Part shown: positions 16,602-25,230 of the stretch, in pieces
How positions within the stretch are numbered: position 1 is the stretch's first letter
Layout of the letters: each line of letters opens with the position of its first letter
Assembly (NCBI GenBank): GCA_016223135.1
Contig: JACRPQ010000004.1
Coordinates: forward strand, 992,001-1,056,000
DNA length: 64,000 nucleotides
Direction: 5' to 3'
Source: Chloroflexota bacterium
GTDB lineage: Bacteria > Chloroflexota > Anaerolineae > Anaerolineales > Villigracilaceae
The notes under the pieces: generated by a model
What the model was told of the DNA's origin: nothing
Databases searched by the model: none
The model's input: the letters and a program-made list of their open reading frames with translations, nothing else
Made by a program: the position numbers and the translations under genes

Positions 16602-17557
16602 GCCAGCCCCAGTTTTTCCTTGAAGTAGGGAATGGTGCGGCGGATGCCTTCCTCGAGGCTGACCTTCGGTTCCCATTGCAGGATTTGGCGCGCGCGGGTG
16701 ATATCCGGCTGGCGCTGCTGCGGGTCGCGGACGCTGCGCGCATCGCGGACGAAGGTGATGCCGGCGCGGTTGCCCACGATGCGGTTGATGGTCTCAGCGA
16801 AGTGCAGGATGCTCATCTCGTTGGGGTTGCCGATGTTGACCGGCAGATGTTCGTTGGAATAGAGCAGTTTGACGATGCCGTCAATCAGGTCGTCCACGTA
16901 GCAGAAGGAGCGGGTCTGGCTGCCGTCGCCATACACGGTGAGGGGTTGACCGAGCAATGCCTGTTTGAGCAGGTTGGGGAGGGCGCGTCCGTCTTCGAGG
17001 TCCATGCGCGGACCGTAGGTGTTGAAGATGCGCACGATGCGGGTGTCCACGCCGTGATAGCGGTGATATGCCATCGTCAGAGATTCCGCGAAGCGTTTGG
17101 CTTCATCATAGACCGCGCGCGGGCCGACCGGGTCCACGTTGCCGGTGTAGTCTTCGCGTTGAGGGTGGACGAGCGGGTCGCCGTAAATTTCGCTGGTGGA
17201 GGCGAGCAGGAATTTGGCGTTGTGCGCCTTTGCCACACCCAGGCAGTTGTGCGTGCCGAGCGCGCCCGCCTTCATGGTTTGGATGGGCAGGTTGAAATAA
17301 CCGGCCGGCGACTGCGGGTTGGGGCTGGCGGGCGAGGCGAAATGCAGCACTGCATCCACCTTGCCTTTGACGAAGATGTAGTTCGAAACGTCGTGCCGCT
17401 GGAAGGAGAAGCGTTCGTTGCCTTGCAGGTGGGCGAGGTTTTCCGGGTTGCCGGTGATGAAATTGTCGAGCCCGAGCACTTCGTGACCTTCGGCAAGCAG
17501 GCGGTCACAAAGATGGGAGCCGAGAAACCCAGCCGCACCGGTGATTAAGATTCGCAT
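16598..17557 (-). CDS. NAD-dependent epimerase, UDP-glucuronate decarboxylase-like
   Basis: 319 residues from ATG 17557 (AAAGGA upstream). Rossmann signature '[12 protein letters not shown]' is at the N-terminus, and '[24 protein letters not shown]' is typical of UDP-xylose synthases. The catalytic Ser/Tyr/Lys set is 'STSEIYGDP' and 'YDEAK', and '[19 protein letters not shown]' follows. The best reading is UDP-glucuronate decarboxylase (UDP-xylose synthase); other extended SDR sugar epimerases remain possible. It shares an overlapping start/stop with the GtrA gene. Confidence 0.85.
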   Translation of the reverse strand: MRILITGAAGFLGSHLCDRLLAEGHEVLGLDNFITGNPENLAHLQGNERFSFQRHDVSNYIFVKGKVDAVLHFASPASPNPQSPAGYFNLPIQTMKAGALGTHNCLGVAKAHNAKFLLASTSEIYGDPLVHPQREDYTGNVDPVGPRAVYDEAKRFAESLTMAYHRYHGVDTRIVRIFNTYGPRMDLEDGRALPNLLKQALLGQPLTVYGDGSQTRSFCYVDDLIDGIVKLLYSNEHLPVNIGNPNEMSILHFAETINRIVGNRAGITFVRDARSVRDPQQRQPDITRARQILQWEPKVSLEEGIRRTIPYFKEKLGLA

Positions 17558-17601
17558 GGATGTTTTCCTTTTTTTATCCCTCGCCTTGGGGGGAGGGGAG
17601 T

Positions 17602-19182
17602 TTACTTCCAATCAATTCGTGTGACCAGCCCGTCGCCGGTCACCTGATATGCCTGTCCGCTGCCGCTGTCCACCAGCCAGAGGTTGCCCTGGTAGATGAC
17701 TGCGATGAAATCGCCGCTCTGCCCTTCAATGGGTCCCGGCGCCCAAACCGGGATTTGCGGCTGGAAACCGGGCGCATCTTTCGCAGGAAAAAGGGTTCGC
17801 CGATTCGATCCATCGCGGTCCATCACCACGAGACGATAGCGGCTCGTTTCGCTCTGTTCCGGAAAGATGGCTTGCAGGTAGGCAATTTGATAACGTTTTT
17901 CACCGCCGCCGGTTTGCAGGCGGGAAGAGACAGGGTAGGCAAACATGCCTGTGTTTTGGACGATTTCCACGCCGACGTTGTTGGCAAAGGAAAGCGCGCT
18001 GATTCCGAAGAACGGCGAGTCTTCTTCGTTGATGAGGCTGGGCGGCGGGGCATGGTAGGTGTAGAACAGGGTGTTGCCGTCTGCGCCCCAGGCGAGGGAG
18101 GGCAACCATGCCCAGTCGCTGCGGGTGTTGTAGGGCGTGATGTCAAGCAGTGGTTTGATGTATTTGCCGTCAATGTCCACAAGCCCGATGCCATCCGGTC
18201 GCGCATAGGCTAGACGTCCATCCGGCGAAAAGGAGTACACGCTGCCCCACCAGCCATACACGCCGCCGCTACTGGCGTCCAATATTTTTGCGTGCGCGCC
18301 GGTGGTGATGCTGTAGCGCTGGAGGTCGTTGTTTGCCTGCCAGCCGGGCGCTGCGCTGCGCGGTTCGACGGTGGAATATGCAATCGAGTTGGTGCCGGGA
18401 ATCCACTGGGCATAGTGGACGACATTGGCAATGCCGGTACTGAACGGTTTGCCGCCATTCGTGCGCACTGCCCAAAGGGTGTTGATTTCCTCCTCCGCGG
18501 GTTTGGTGGATTTGCGAGTGAAGACGAGGTAGTTGCCGTTGGGAGAGAGGAAAAAGATGCGTCCGTCCAAGTCGCCGCTGGTGACGATGGGCGTGCGGTT
18601 GGCTGTGACGGTGTCTATCAGCCAGGCGTTGCCGCCCGCCAGGTAGGCGATCTTGCCGGGGATGGGCAAGGGCGCAAACGATGTCTGTGCGCCGACCATG
18701 ACGATTTCCGGTACGCCCTCTTTGATGGTGACGATCTTGACGATGGAGCGGCTGATTTCTTCGCCGTTTTCCAACACAATACGGTAGGTAAGTTCCTGCA
18801 AGCCATTCGCGCCTTCTTGAACGAGGCGCGTCTCACCTTCGGGCAGGGTTTCGTTGCGGACGATTTGCCGCTCGAACGGGATGACTTGCTCTTCCGTCTC
18901 GAACTTCTCCTCCACCCGCGTGATGGTGACAGAGTCGCCATTCTTTAGCACGGTGTAGAGCGGCGGTTCCGCCTTGTCGAGATTGCCGATGGAAATTCCC
19001 GCCGCCTGCAATGCCTGCGAGACGGTGCTGCCGGCCGGCAAGGTGAGCGTTTGGGCGTCGCCGTCGGCGGTGAGGCGAATGGTGATGTCTTCGCCGGTGA
19101 GTTGGGGGGAGCGGCAGGCTGTCAGCGGCAGGAATGCCAGGAGAAGCAGGAGCAGGAATCGGCAGAGAGAGAAGCGGCGCAT
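17602..19182 (-). CDS. lipoprotein with DUF348, G5 and TolB-like beta-propeller regions
   Basis: 526 residues. The lipobox 'LTAC' ends at Cys23. Residues 30-88 look like a ubiquitin-like DUF348 domain, and 90-164 form a G5 domain ('[34 protein letters not shown]'). The rest (about 175-526) has WD/TolB-like beta-propeller blades ('[16 protein letters not shown]', '[16 protein letters not shown]'). G5/DUF348 modules usually bind cell-wall glycans in secreted proteins. Combining them with a propeller suggests a wall-associated binding protein. It sits 24 nt before the next lipoprotein-type gene on the same strand, so co-transcription is plausible. Confidence 0.75.
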   Translation of the reverse strand: MRRFSLCRFLLLLLLAFLPLTACRSPQLTGEDITIRLTADGDAQTLTLPAGSTVSQALQAAGISIGNLDKAEPPLYTVLKNGDSVTITRVEEKFETEEQVIPFERQIVRNETLPEGETRLVQEGANGLQELTYRIVLENGEEISRSIVKIVTIKEGVPEIVMVGAQTSFAPLPIPGKIAYLAGGNAWLIDTVTANRTPIVTSGDLDGRIFFLSPNGNYLVFTRKSTKPAEEEINTLWAVRTNGGKPFSTGIANVVHYAQWIPGTNSIAYSTVEPRSAAPGWQANNDLQRYSITTGAHAKILDASSGGVYGWWGSVYSFSPDGRLAYARPDGIGLVDIDGKYIKPLLDITPYNTRSDWAWLPSLAWGADGNTLFYTYHAPPPSLINEEDSPFFGISALSFANNVGVEIVQNTGMFAYPVSSRLQTGGGEKRYQIAYLQAIFPEQSETSRYRLVVMDRDGSNRRTLFPAKDAPGFQPQIPVWAPGPIEGQSGDFIAVIYQGNLWLVDSGSGQAYQVTGDGLVTRIDWK

Positions 19183-19206
19183 TTTGTCTGGGGTATAATC
19201 CGTGCG

Positions 19207-19788
19207 CTATCGGATGCGTCCAGTCACGGTCATGATGCCGGCGGCGATGGTGATGCTTTGAATGCGCAAGCCGGTGGCGACCGGTCCCACCGCGCCGGTG
19301 TATGCCTCTTGAATCATGGCAGAGATGGCGTTGGTAAGTCCCTCAGGCGCGGGCAGGGGACCAAAATCGGCAGAGACAATTTCGATTTTCGGTTTGCCGT
19401 TTTCGTCCACGCTCACGGCAATGACGATGCCGATGTTGGCGGTGAAGATGCCCTGCTGGGTTTTGCCGAAGACCTGCATCTGTCCGTCGCGCAGGTAAAC
19501 TTGCGGATCGATGATGAGCGGCTTTTTGTCCTGCTGCAGGCTGGGGTCGCTTTGCAGGCGCTGCGCCAGGATGGAGGTGATTTGCGCTTCGGTGATTTGG
19601 ATGGTCACTTCGCCGCTGACTGCGCCCGCCTCAAAAGCGCGGCGGATTTCATCTTCCAGGCTTTTCGCCGCTTCGGTCGAGACGGGGATGACGGGTCGGT
19701 CCGAGTAATCGGGTCCGCCCACGCTGACGGTGCAGGCGAGGGAAGCCAGCACGAGTATTGCAAGGAATAACGATAATCTTTTTTTCAT
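19207..19788 (-). CDS. hypothetical lipoprotein
   Basis: 193 residues from ATG 19788. The lipobox 'LASLAC' ends at Cys19. The mature part has alternating strands and helices, with 'GEVTIQITEAQITSILAQRL', 'LRDGQMQVFGKTQQGIFTANIGIVIAVSVDENGKPKIEIVSADFGPLP' and a hydrophobic end. This layout is reminiscent of lipid-binding DUF4403/LolA-like folds but no family can be named with confidence. A minus-strand TATAAT (19825-19820) lies upstream, in the short gap divergent to scpB. Confidence 0.65.
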   Translation of the reverse strand: MKKRLSLFLAILVLASLACTVSVGGPDYSDRPVIPVSTEAAKSLEDEIRRAFEAGAVSGEVTIQITEAQITSILAQRLQSDPSLQQDKKPLIIDPQVYLRDGQMQVFGKTQQGIFTANIGIVIAVSVDENGKPKIEIVSADFGPLPAPEGLTNAISAMIQEAYTGAVGPVATGLRIQSITIAAGIMTVTGRIR

Positions 19789-19819
19789 TGGCAATCCAAC
19801 ATAAAGATTTAAGCGGAGC

Positions 19820-19825
19820 AATTAT
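19820..19825 (-). promoter_or_regulatory. -10 box TATAAT for the minus-strand lipoprotein
   Basis: The minus-strand TATAAT lies 31 nt before ATG 19788, giving a leader of roughly 25 nt. The opposite strand carries the start of scpB 4 nt away, so the two genes have tightly packed divergent control. Confidence 0.4.
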
Positions 19826-19828
19826 AGC

Positions 19829-20410
19829 ATGAGCGAATTGGAACAAACTGACGGTCAGAATTCTGAAACAGAATTGTCACTTGCCGCTCAACTGGAAGCG
19901 ATTTTGTTCGTGGCGGCAGAGGCGGTAACACCCGCTCAACTGGCGGCGGCGCTGGATGTGGCTCCTTCCGTCATCGAGCGTGGACTCAACGAATTGGACG
20001 CTTCGCTCCAGACCCGCGGCTTGCGCCTGCAGCGACATGGCGGGCGCGTACAATTGACCACTGCGCCGCAACTGGCAGGACTGATTGAACGCTTCCTCGG
20101 ACTGGAAGCAACCAGCCACCTGAGCCGCGCCGCGCTGGAGACGCTGGCAATCATCGCCTATCAGCAGCCGATTACACGTCCGCAGATTGACGCCATCCGC
20201 GGCGTGAACAGCGACAGCATGTTGAAGAGTCTGTTGAGCAAGGGGTTGATTCTCGAATCGGGGCGCGCCGAGGGACCCGGACGCCCGATCCTGTATTCGA
20301 CCACGCCGGAATTCCTCCAGCATTTCGGTTTGAATTCGATTTTGGAAATGCCGCCGCTTGCCAGACCAGAGGAAGAGTCGCCGGAGACGGGGGAATTGTT
20401 GAAAGGCTGA
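19829..20410 (+). CDS. scpB: segregation and condensation protein B
   Basis: 193 residues, the usual length. Two winged-helix regions are seen: 'LEAILFVAAEAVTPAQLAAALDV' at the N-terminus and 'LSRAALETLAIIAYQQPITRPQIDAIRGVNSDSMLKSLLSKGLI' in the middle; the latter is the most conserved ScpB segment. ScpB binds ScpA and SMC in the condensin complex that organises the chromosome. scpA is not in this window, although the two are often adjacent. A terminator hairpin follows the stop. Confidence 0.92.
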   Translation: MSELEQTDGQNSETELSLAAQLEAILFVAAEAVTPAQLAAALDVAPSVIERGLNELDASLQTRGLRLQRHGGRVQLTTAPQLAGLIERFLGLEATSHLSRAALETLAIIAYQQPITRPQIDAIRGVNSDSMLKSLLSKGLILESGRAEGPGRPILYSTTPEFLQHFGLNSILEMPPLARPEEESPETGELLKG

Positions 20411-20417
20411 TAAAGAA

Positions 20418-20448
20418 AACGGGACAGATTCGCGGCTGTCCTGTTTTT
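20418..20448 (+). terminator. intrinsic terminator after scpB
   Basis: Stem AACGGGACAG/CTGTCCTGTT (20418-20427 and 20436-20445, one G-U pair) with an 8-nt loop, running into a short T-tract. Confidence 0.75.
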
Positions 20449-20458
20449 CGTTCTAGGA

Positions 20459-20476
20459 CGACGTTAGAGAACGTCG
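20459..20476. repeat. CGTTAGAGAACG hairpin motif
   Basis: CGACGTT-AGAG-AACGTCG is a perfect 7-bp stem with AGAG loop. It extends the CGTTAGAGAACG motif seen at 5356, 25204, 38181, 38211 and (variant) 61610. Confidence 0.7.
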
Positions 20477-20536
20477 CTTATGCAGAGGCGATGATGCGGC
20501 AGATTTTGAAATAGCCTCCTCAAACTAGAACAAAAA

Positions 20537-20564
20537 CACGGGTTGGACATTCGTCCAGCCCGTG
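20537..20564 (-). terminator. intrinsic terminator after the rhodanese gene
   Basis: On the minus strand, CACGGGCTGGAC/GTCCAACCCGTG with loop GAAT is followed by TTTTTG. It lies about 20 nt beyond the rhodanese stop. Confidence 0.85.
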
Positions 20565-20585
20565 CTCAATTTAATCCGCCAAATA

Positions 20586-21056
20586 TTACGGTCCGCTGAC
20601 CGTTTCGAAGCCGGCGGCGGTCCATTGCTTGATGCCGCCAGCCATGCTGGTGACCTGCTCAAACCCCGCCGCCAGCAGGATGTCACGCCCCTGTGCGCTG
20701 CGGTTGCCGGAGCGGCACACCACCACAATCTTCTGATCTTTCGGCAGTTCGTTCACGCGCGAAGCCAGTTCGCCGAGCGGAATCAACGTCGCGCCGGGGA
20801 TGTGGCTTTCATTCCATTCCTCCGGTTGGCGCACGTCCAGGATGAACGCGCCGGCGTCGCGCAATGCGGCGGCTTCCGTCACCGATACTTCGCGCGGCAA
20901 CGCCTCGGCGGTGGCGGAACTGCCGGGTTTGAAGAGAAAGACCCCGGCGAATATGATCGCCAGAATCCCCACTCCTCCCCAGAGCAGAGCCGGGTTCAAA
21001 GCCTGCTTTTTGCTTTTCTGAGTGATATTTTTGCGGGCTGCTTTCTTGTTGCTCAT
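20586..21056 (-). CDS. membrane-anchored rhodanese-domain protein
   Basis: 156 residues from ATG 21056. The N-terminus is rich in Lys/Asn, then one membrane helix (about 23-43, 'ALLWGGVGILAIIFAGVFLF'). A single rhodanese domain (about 55-156) follows, with 'FILDVRQPEEWNESHIPGA' and the active-site loop 'CRSGNRS' (Cys114). It should carry sulfane sulfur on Cys114, with the domain probably outside the cytoplasm. It shares a strand with the DUF302 gene 13 nt upstream, so the two may be one operon in sulfur or redox handling. Confidence 0.88.
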   Translation of the reverse strand: MSNKKAARKNITQKSKKQALNPALLWGGVGILAIIFAGVFLFKPGSSATAEALPREVSVTEAAALRDAGAFILDVRQPEEWNESHIPGATLIPLGELASRVNELPKDQKIVVVCRSGNRSAQGRDILLAAGFEQVTSMAGGIKQWTAAGFETVSGP

Positions 21057-21069
21057 TTCAATTGCTCCA

Positions 21070-21477
21070 TTAGCTATTTTGCAAAGATGCGGCGACACGC
21101 TCCAGTTTTGCGCGCGCCTCCTGTGCAACCGCTTCAAGGTCGGGGCGCTGGAGGATGTCCAGCATCGCGATGGGGTCTACGATTGACACGTTCACAAGTC
21201 CTTCACTTTCCTGCGACACGGTCACATTGCACGGCAGCAACAGTCCAACCTGCGGCGCAGTGGTCAAGGCGCGGTGGGCAAGCGTCGGGTTGCATGCGCC
21301 GAGGATCTTGTACGGGCGGAAATCCGCGTCAATCTTCTTTTTTAGCGTTTCCTTCACGTTGATCTCGGTCAACACGCCGAAGCCCTCCACTTTCAGGGCG
21401 TCGGTAACGCGCTGGATGGCGGTCTCGAAATCCGTTTTCAGGTGTGCGGTAAAACCGATCTGGTTGGTCTCTGTCAT
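21070..21477 (-). CDS. DUF302 domain protein
   Basis: 135 residues, soluble. The pattern 'FETAIQRVTDALKVEGFGVLTEINVKETLKKKIDADFRPYKILGACNPTLAHRAL' and 'VGLLLPCNVTVSQ' is typical of DUF302 proteins. The family is widespread and of unknown function, and often lies beside sulfur or redox genes, as here next to a rhodanese. Cys residues in 'GACNP' and 'LPCNV' are conserved family positions. Confidence 0.88.
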   Translation of the reverse strand: MTETNQIGFTAHLKTDFETAIQRVTDALKVEGFGVLTEINVKETLKKKIDADFRPYKILGACNPTLAHRALTTAPQVGLLLPCNVTVSQESEGLVNVSIVDPIAMLDILQRPDLEAVAQEARAKLERVAASLQNS

Positions 21478-21529
21478 TGATTGATCCTTTGGGGTTTGAC
21501 TTGCCGGTCACGCCGGCGGAAGAGGCTTA

Positions 21530-21724
21530 TCAGGTAAATCCACCGCCCGATGCGAGGTATCCACAAACCGGACAGACCAACTGCAAAAGACCGTCGTAAT
21601 CCAATTTGCCCTTGCCGCATTGCGGACATTTTTGCCCAAATCGCGGCGCGCTGCAAGGCTTGGACCTTCGGACGGTTTGCGGCTTGGACGCCTTTTTCTT
21701 CGCTCGCAGAGTGGATTTTGCCAT
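21530..21724 (-). CDS. small zinc-ribbon protein
   Basis: 64 residues. The N-terminus is very Lys/Arg-rich, and the C-terminal half has 'CPQCGKGKLDYDGLLQLVCPVCGY', two CxxC knuckles expected to bind one zinc ion. It is the first gene of a short minus-strand group with the DUF302 and rhodanese genes. The basic tail suggests contact with nucleic acid or ribosomes, but this is inference. Confidence 0.6.
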   Translation of the reverse strand: MAKSTLRAKKKASKPQTVRRSKPCSAPRFGQKCPQCGKGKLDYDGLLQLVCPVCGYLASGGGFT

Positions 21725-21794
21725 AGCCTCAGTCCATTAGATGCACAAACCGCCGAAAAGTGACAGGGTGCGTTGCCCGTTAATTCCTTATTTG

Positions 21795-21856
21795 CCACTG
21801 AGACACGAAGACACAGAGTTTTTAGTTCTCTTCTCCGTGACTCCGTGTCTCCGTGG
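21795..21856. repeat. CACGGAG-type imperfect palindrome
   Basis: The ends CCAC and GTGG flank arms rich in GACACGAAGACACAGAG and CTCCGTGACTCCGTGTCTCC. The element lies in the divergent gap between the zinc-ribbon gene and the class V aminotransferase, upstream of the latter's promoter. Confidence 0.65.
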
Positions 21857-21888
21857 CTGGGATTTTCAGACTTTGACAACAAGTCCAC

Positions 21889-21894
21889 TATAAT
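21889..21894 (+). promoter_or_regulatory. TATAAT promoter, leaderless-type spacing
   Basis: A perfect TATAAT ends 7 nt before ATG 21902, with no ribosome-binding site between. A TTCAGA at 21865-21870 (18-bp spacer) is a weak -35 candidate. Confidence 0.5.
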
Positions 21895-21901
21895 CCCCCT
21901 C

Positions 21902-23053
21902 ATGCGAAACCTCAAACGAGACTTCCAACTTGACCCTTCGATTACCTTTCTCAATCACGGCTCCTTTGGCGCCACGCCCAAGCCGGTCTTCCGCGAATAC
22001 CAGCATTGGCAGCGCGAACTGGAGCGCCAGCCTGTCGAATTTCTGGGGAGACGATTCACAGGTCTCATGGCAGAGGCGCGCGCCGCGCTTGGCGCTTACC
22101 TCGGCGCTCATCCCAATAATCTCGTTTACACCCAAAACGTGACCATCTCCATCAACATCGTGGCGCGCTCGCTTGAACTCGGTCCCGGCGACGAAGTCCT
22201 CGCCAGTGACCACGAATACGGCGCAATGGATCGCACCTGGCGCTTCCTCGCCAAAGAGCGCGGCTTTCGCTACATCAACCAGCACGTCGAACTGCCGCTT
22301 ACCACTGAAGAGAAATTTGTCGAGGACTTTTGGCGGGGCGTCACAGCGCGCACGCGCGTTATCTTCCTCAGCCATATCACCTCGCCGACCGCCATCATCT
22401 TCCCCATCCAAGAAATCATTCGCCGCGCGCGCGAGGCGGGCATCCTCACCGTCATAGACGGCGCGCATGCGCCCGGACAACTGCCGCTTCACCTCGACTC
22501 CCTCGGCGCGGATTTCTACGGCGGCAACCTGCACAAATGGCTGTGCGCGCCAAAGGGCACAGGCTTCCTCTATGCCCGCCCTGAGGCACAGCCTTTGCTC
22601 AAGCCGCTGGTCGTCTCGTGGGGATATGAGTCCCAGACCCCCAGCGCCTCCACCTTCGTTGACCATCACGAATGGTGGGGTACGCGCGACATCGCCGCAT
22701 TTCTCGCTGTGCCAAAAGCCATCGAATTTCAGGCAGAGCATCACTGGGAAGAAGTGCGTCAGTCCTGCCATCAACTTGCCGCCTATGCCCAGACGCGGAT
22801 TTGCGAACTGACGGGACTCGCTCCGCTTCACCCTCAAACTGATCATTGGTTCTGCCAATTAGCCGCCGCCCCGCTCCCAGCGGATACTGACCTCCCCCTG
22901 CTCAAACAGCGCCTCTACGACGACTACCGCGTGGAAATCCCCCTGATTGACTGGAACGGATACAAATTGATCCGTGTCTCCATCCAGGGATACAATACCC
23001 GCCGCGACGTGGACACCCTCCTCCGCGCCCTCTCGGCTTTGCTCTTCGGATAA
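21902..23053 (+). CDS. class V aminotransferase, isopenicillin-N-epimerase-like
   Basis: 383 residues from ATG 21902; the reading frame continues upstream through repeat DNA and the promoter, so a longer start is rejected. The N-terminus 'FLNHGSFGATPKPV' is typical of the CefD-like subgroup. The PLP site includes 'VIDGAHAPGQLPL' (Asp and His) and 'FYGGNLHKWLCAPKG', where the Lys in 'HKW' should form the Schiff base. Substrate unknown; members include isopenicillin N epimerase and ergothioneine-type lyases. No biosynthetic partner genes are adjacent. Confidence 0.85.
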   Translation: MRNLKRDFQLDPSITFLNHGSFGATPKPVFREYQHWQRELERQPVEFLGRRFTGLMAEARAALGAYLGAHPNNLVYTQNVTISINIVARSLELGPGDEVLASDHEYGAMDRTWRFLAKERGFRYINQHVELPLTTEEKFVEDFWRGVTARTRVIFLSHITSPTAIIFPIQEIIRRAREAGILTVIDGAHAPGQLPLHLDSLGADFYGGNLHKWLCAPKGTGFLYARPEAQPLLKPLVVSWGYESQTPSASTFVDHHEWWGTRDIAAFLAVPKAIEFQAEHHWEEVRQSCHQLAAYAQTRICELTGLAPLHPQTDHWFCQLAAAPLPADTDLPLLKQRLYDDYRVEIPLIDWNGYKLIRVSIQGYNTRRDVDTLLRALSALLFG

Positions 23054-23075
23054 ATGACCGTCTTTGCTTCTTTTG

Positions 23076-23084
23076 TGGTAAAAC
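23076..23084 (+). promoter_or_regulatory. extended -10 TGGTAAAAC
   Basis: TGG followed by TAAAAC (23079-23084), with 7 nt to ATG 23092. This is a weaker match to the consensus but has the same spacing as the other leaderless-type promoters. Confidence 0.3.
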
Positions 23085-23091
23085 CATTCCC

Positions 23092-23964
23092 ATGAATATT
23101 ACCCTTGCTCTTGGCGGCGGCGGCGCAAAAGGCAACGCGCACATTGGCGTCATCCGCCGCCTCCAAAAAGAAGGCTTCCACATCAAAGCCGTTGCCGGCA
23201 CCAGTTTTGGCGGTATCGTCGCGGTTTTCTATGCGCTCGGTTACTCCCCGGACGAAATCGAAGATATGTTTGCCTCCCTCGATCAGAAACGCCTCTATGG
23301 TCACGGCGAAGGGGAGGGACCCTCTCTTCTCGGGCTGGGGGGCGCGACCAAATGGCTGAAAAGCGTCATCGGCGACCGCACCTTTGCCGACCTGAAGATT
23401 CCCTGCATCCTCACCGCCGCCGATTTGCGCTCCGGACGCGAAGTTTTGCTTTCCGATGGTTCGCTGGTGGACGCCATTCTCGCCACCATCGCCATCCCCG
23501 GCATCTTTCCTCCCAAGCGCATGGACAGTTTTGAACTGGTGGACGGCGGCGCCCTAAACCCTGTGCCGGTGGCTCCCGCCCGTTCCCTCGCTTCCAACCT
23601 GCCGGTGGTTGCCGTCGTCCTCACCACACCCCTCGGCGTCCCGGCGCGCACGTGGACCATTCCCCTGCCTGCTTACGTTCCCAACGTGATTTTGGAGCGG
23701 CTCAGCCGCCTGTCTTACACGCAAGCGCTGGATGTCTTCATCCGTTCCCTCGATATGGTCAACCGCGCCGTGACCGAATACCGCCTTGCCGTGGACAAGC
23801 CGGAAGTTATCATCCGCCCGCCGGTCACTCACATTGACGTACTCGAGCAGGTGGACGTCCGCGCGGTTGCCAAACTGGGCGAGCAAGCCGCCGAAGCCGC
23901 GCTGCCCGAAATTAAGCGCCTCTTTTCGTGGCAATATCGCCTGCGCCGCGCCATTGGCGTATGA
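23092..23964 (+). CDS. patatin-like phospholipase (RssA/NTE family)
   Basis: 290 residues. The oxyanion loop 'GGGGAKGNAHIGV' (8-20) and the nucleophile elbow 'GTSFG' (Ser38) are present, and the catalytic 'DGGAL' (Asp151) completes the Ser-Asp dyad. It is presumably a cytoplasmic lipid acyl hydrolase. A small membrane protein gene and an esterase gene follow on the same strand, suggesting a lipid or ester metabolism group. Confidence 0.9.
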   Translation: MNITLALGGGGAKGNAHIGVIRRLQKEGFHIKAVAGTSFGGIVAVFYALGYSPDEIEDMFASLDQKRLYGHGEGEGPSLLGLGGATKWLKSVIGDRTFADLKIPCILTAADLRSGREVLLSDGSLVDAILATIAIPGIFPPKRMDSFELVDGGALNPVPVAPARSLASNLPVVAVVLTTPLGVPARTWTIPLPAYVPNVILERLSRLSYTQALDVFIRSLDMVNRAVTEYRLAVDKPEVIIRPPVTHIDVLEQVDVRAVAKLGEQAAEAALPEIKRLFSWQYRLRRAIGV

Positions 23965-24021
23965 AAAAAGCCTTTCTCCTCGTCAGAAATTTCTGGAACC
24001 TCTGAACCTTCTGAAAAAACC

Positions 24022-24246
24022 ATGAGAGACTTACGCGAATATTCCAGACAAACCGGAGTACGCCTCGCCCTCGGTGCATTCATCCTGCTGTTCGTTGTGG
24101 GTGTGGGGCTGATTTACCTCATCTACGGACCCGGCGCTGCGGGCATGGGGCTTACCTGCCTGATGGCGGCGCTCTTTCCGGTCATCATCATCCTTTCCGT
24201 TTTCCTCGTCATTGATTGGATTCTCAGCCGTGCCAGACCTAAGTGA
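24022..24246 (+). CDS. small two-helix membrane protein
   Basis: 74 residues: a basic N-terminus, two transmembrane helices ('FILLFVVGVGLIYLIYG' and 'CLMAALFPVIIILSVFLVIDWIL') and a basic C-terminus. It overlaps the esterase gene start by 17 nt, so translation is probably coupled. No family recognised. Confidence 0.65.
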   Translation: MRDLREYSRQTGVRLALGAFILLFVVGVGLIYLIYGPGAAGMGLTCLMAALFPVIIILSVFLVIDWILSRARPK

Positions 24247-24889
24247 CACCTCTCTCATCGAATTCAACGGCTGGACGCTGCGGGTGCGGGAAGCCGCGGT
24301 CAAGCCCTCCCGTCTCCTGCTCCTGCTGCACGGCTACACCGGCGACGAGAACTCCATGTGGGTCTTTGCAAAAGACCTGCCCCGCCATTACTGGATGGTC
24401 GCTCCGCGCGCGCCTTACCCCTCTGAACTGCGAGGCTACTCATGGCGTCCGCTTCAGCCCGGGACCTTCGGACGTCCCAGTCTCGAGGAACTGATTCCCC
24501 AGGCTGAGGCGTTGATCCGCCTCGTGGACGCGTACCAGGCTTCGGCGGGGATTGATGCGTCCGATTTCGACGTGATGGGGTTCAGTCAGGGCGGCGCGAT
24601 GTCCAATGTGCTGGCGTTTCTGTATCCCCAGCGAGTCCGCAAGATGGGCATTTTGGCGGGCTTCGTCCCCAGTGGGCTGGATGTGTACGCCAAAACGCAT
24701 CCGCTGGAGGGGAAGCGGGTGTTCGTGACACACGGCACGCGCGATGATATGGTGCCGATTGACCGCGCCCGTGCGTCGGTTGCCGTGCTGGAACAGGCGG
24801 GCGCCAAGATTGTCTATTGCGAGGACGATGTAGGGCATAAGGTGAGCCTGAACTGCCTGCGCGCCCTGCGCTCGTATTTGGAAGATTGA
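24230..24889 (+). CDS. phospholipase/carboxylesterase (alpha/beta hydrolase)
   Basis: 219 residues from GTG 24230, inside the end of the preceding gene; TTG 24212 is an alternative. 'LLLHGYTGDE' gives the oxyanion region, 'GFSQGG' (Ser119) is the nucleophile elbow, 'GTRDDMVPIDRA' holds the acid, and the 'DVGHKVS' His completes the triad. This is the small serine esterase family of acyl-protein thioesterase type. The natural substrate is unknown. Confidence 0.85.
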   Translation: MPDLSDTSLIEFNGWTLRVREAAVKPSRLLLLLHGYTGDENSMWVFAKDLPRHYWMVAPRAPYPSELRGYSWRPLQPGTFGRPSLEELIPQAEALIRLVDAYQASAGIDASDFDVMGFSQGGAMSNVLAFLYPQRVRKMGILAGFVPSGLDVYAKTHPLEGKRVFVTHGTRDDMVPIDRARASVAVLEQAGAKIVYCEDDVGHKVSLNCLRALRSYLED

Positions 24890-24897
24890 GCCCACTG

Positions 24898-24936
24898 AAA
24901 AAACTCTCCGCAGTGACGTGGAGAGCGCAGAGTTTT
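24898..24936. terminator. bidirectional terminator-like hairpin
   Basis: AAAAACTCT (24898-24906) pairs with AGAGTTTTT (24928-24936), with CTCTCC/GGAGAG inside. A-rich and T-rich flanks on both sides make it usable in either direction. It lies 8 nt after the esterase stop. Confidence 0.65.
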
Positions 24937-24940
24937 TTCT

Positions 24941-25050
24941 TACTGGACTTACGCACAATTCTTGTCCGCTACTCTGCACCAATCTTTCGCAAATTTTGAA
25001 CGAATTAGCGCAGATTGGTGGATCAAATTCAGGTTTTGCGTAAGTCAAGT
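24941..25050 (-). repeat. MITE-like element, family A, copy 2 (inverted)
   Basis: A 110-bp element beginning ACTGGACTTACGC and ending GCGTAAGTCAAGT. Its reverse complement aligns along its whole length with the element at 8611-8730, apart from about 10 bp missing in the middle. The remaining gap to 25230 holds short hairpins, one CGTTAGAGAAC motif (25204-25214) and the ribosome-binding site of the next gene. Confidence 0.8.
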
Positions 25051-25172
25051 CTTATTATCTCTGCGTACTTTACGGCTCAGCGGTAAAATGACTTTTTTGC
25101 AGTAAAGTCAAGATTAGGATTTTCTTAATCTCGTTGACGATGGTGTAAATCACGATTATCCTCTCGACGCAC

Positions 25173-25214
25173 GCGTAAAATGCGTTCTTTACGCATTTCG
25201 CGACGTTAGAGAAC
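25173..25214. repeat. hairpin plus CGTTAGAGAAC motif
   Basis: AAATGCGT and ACGCATTT form an 8-bp stem within the segment starting at 25173, followed by CGTTAGAGAAC at 25204-25214. It lies just upstream of the L,D-transpeptidase start. Confidence 0.5.
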
Positions 25215-25230
25215 ACCGCCGAGGAAATCA

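Noticed and set aside
19194-19199. Perfect TATAAT on the plus strand
   Set aside because: No plus-strand gene begins downstream; the minus-strand genes on both sides explain the sequence. It is probably a chance match.
23311-23345. Possible in-frame palindromic insertion in the patatin gene (GGGGAGGGACCC region)
   Set aside because: Only short GC-rich runs and no convincing inverted arms; the encoded residues fit a normal loop.
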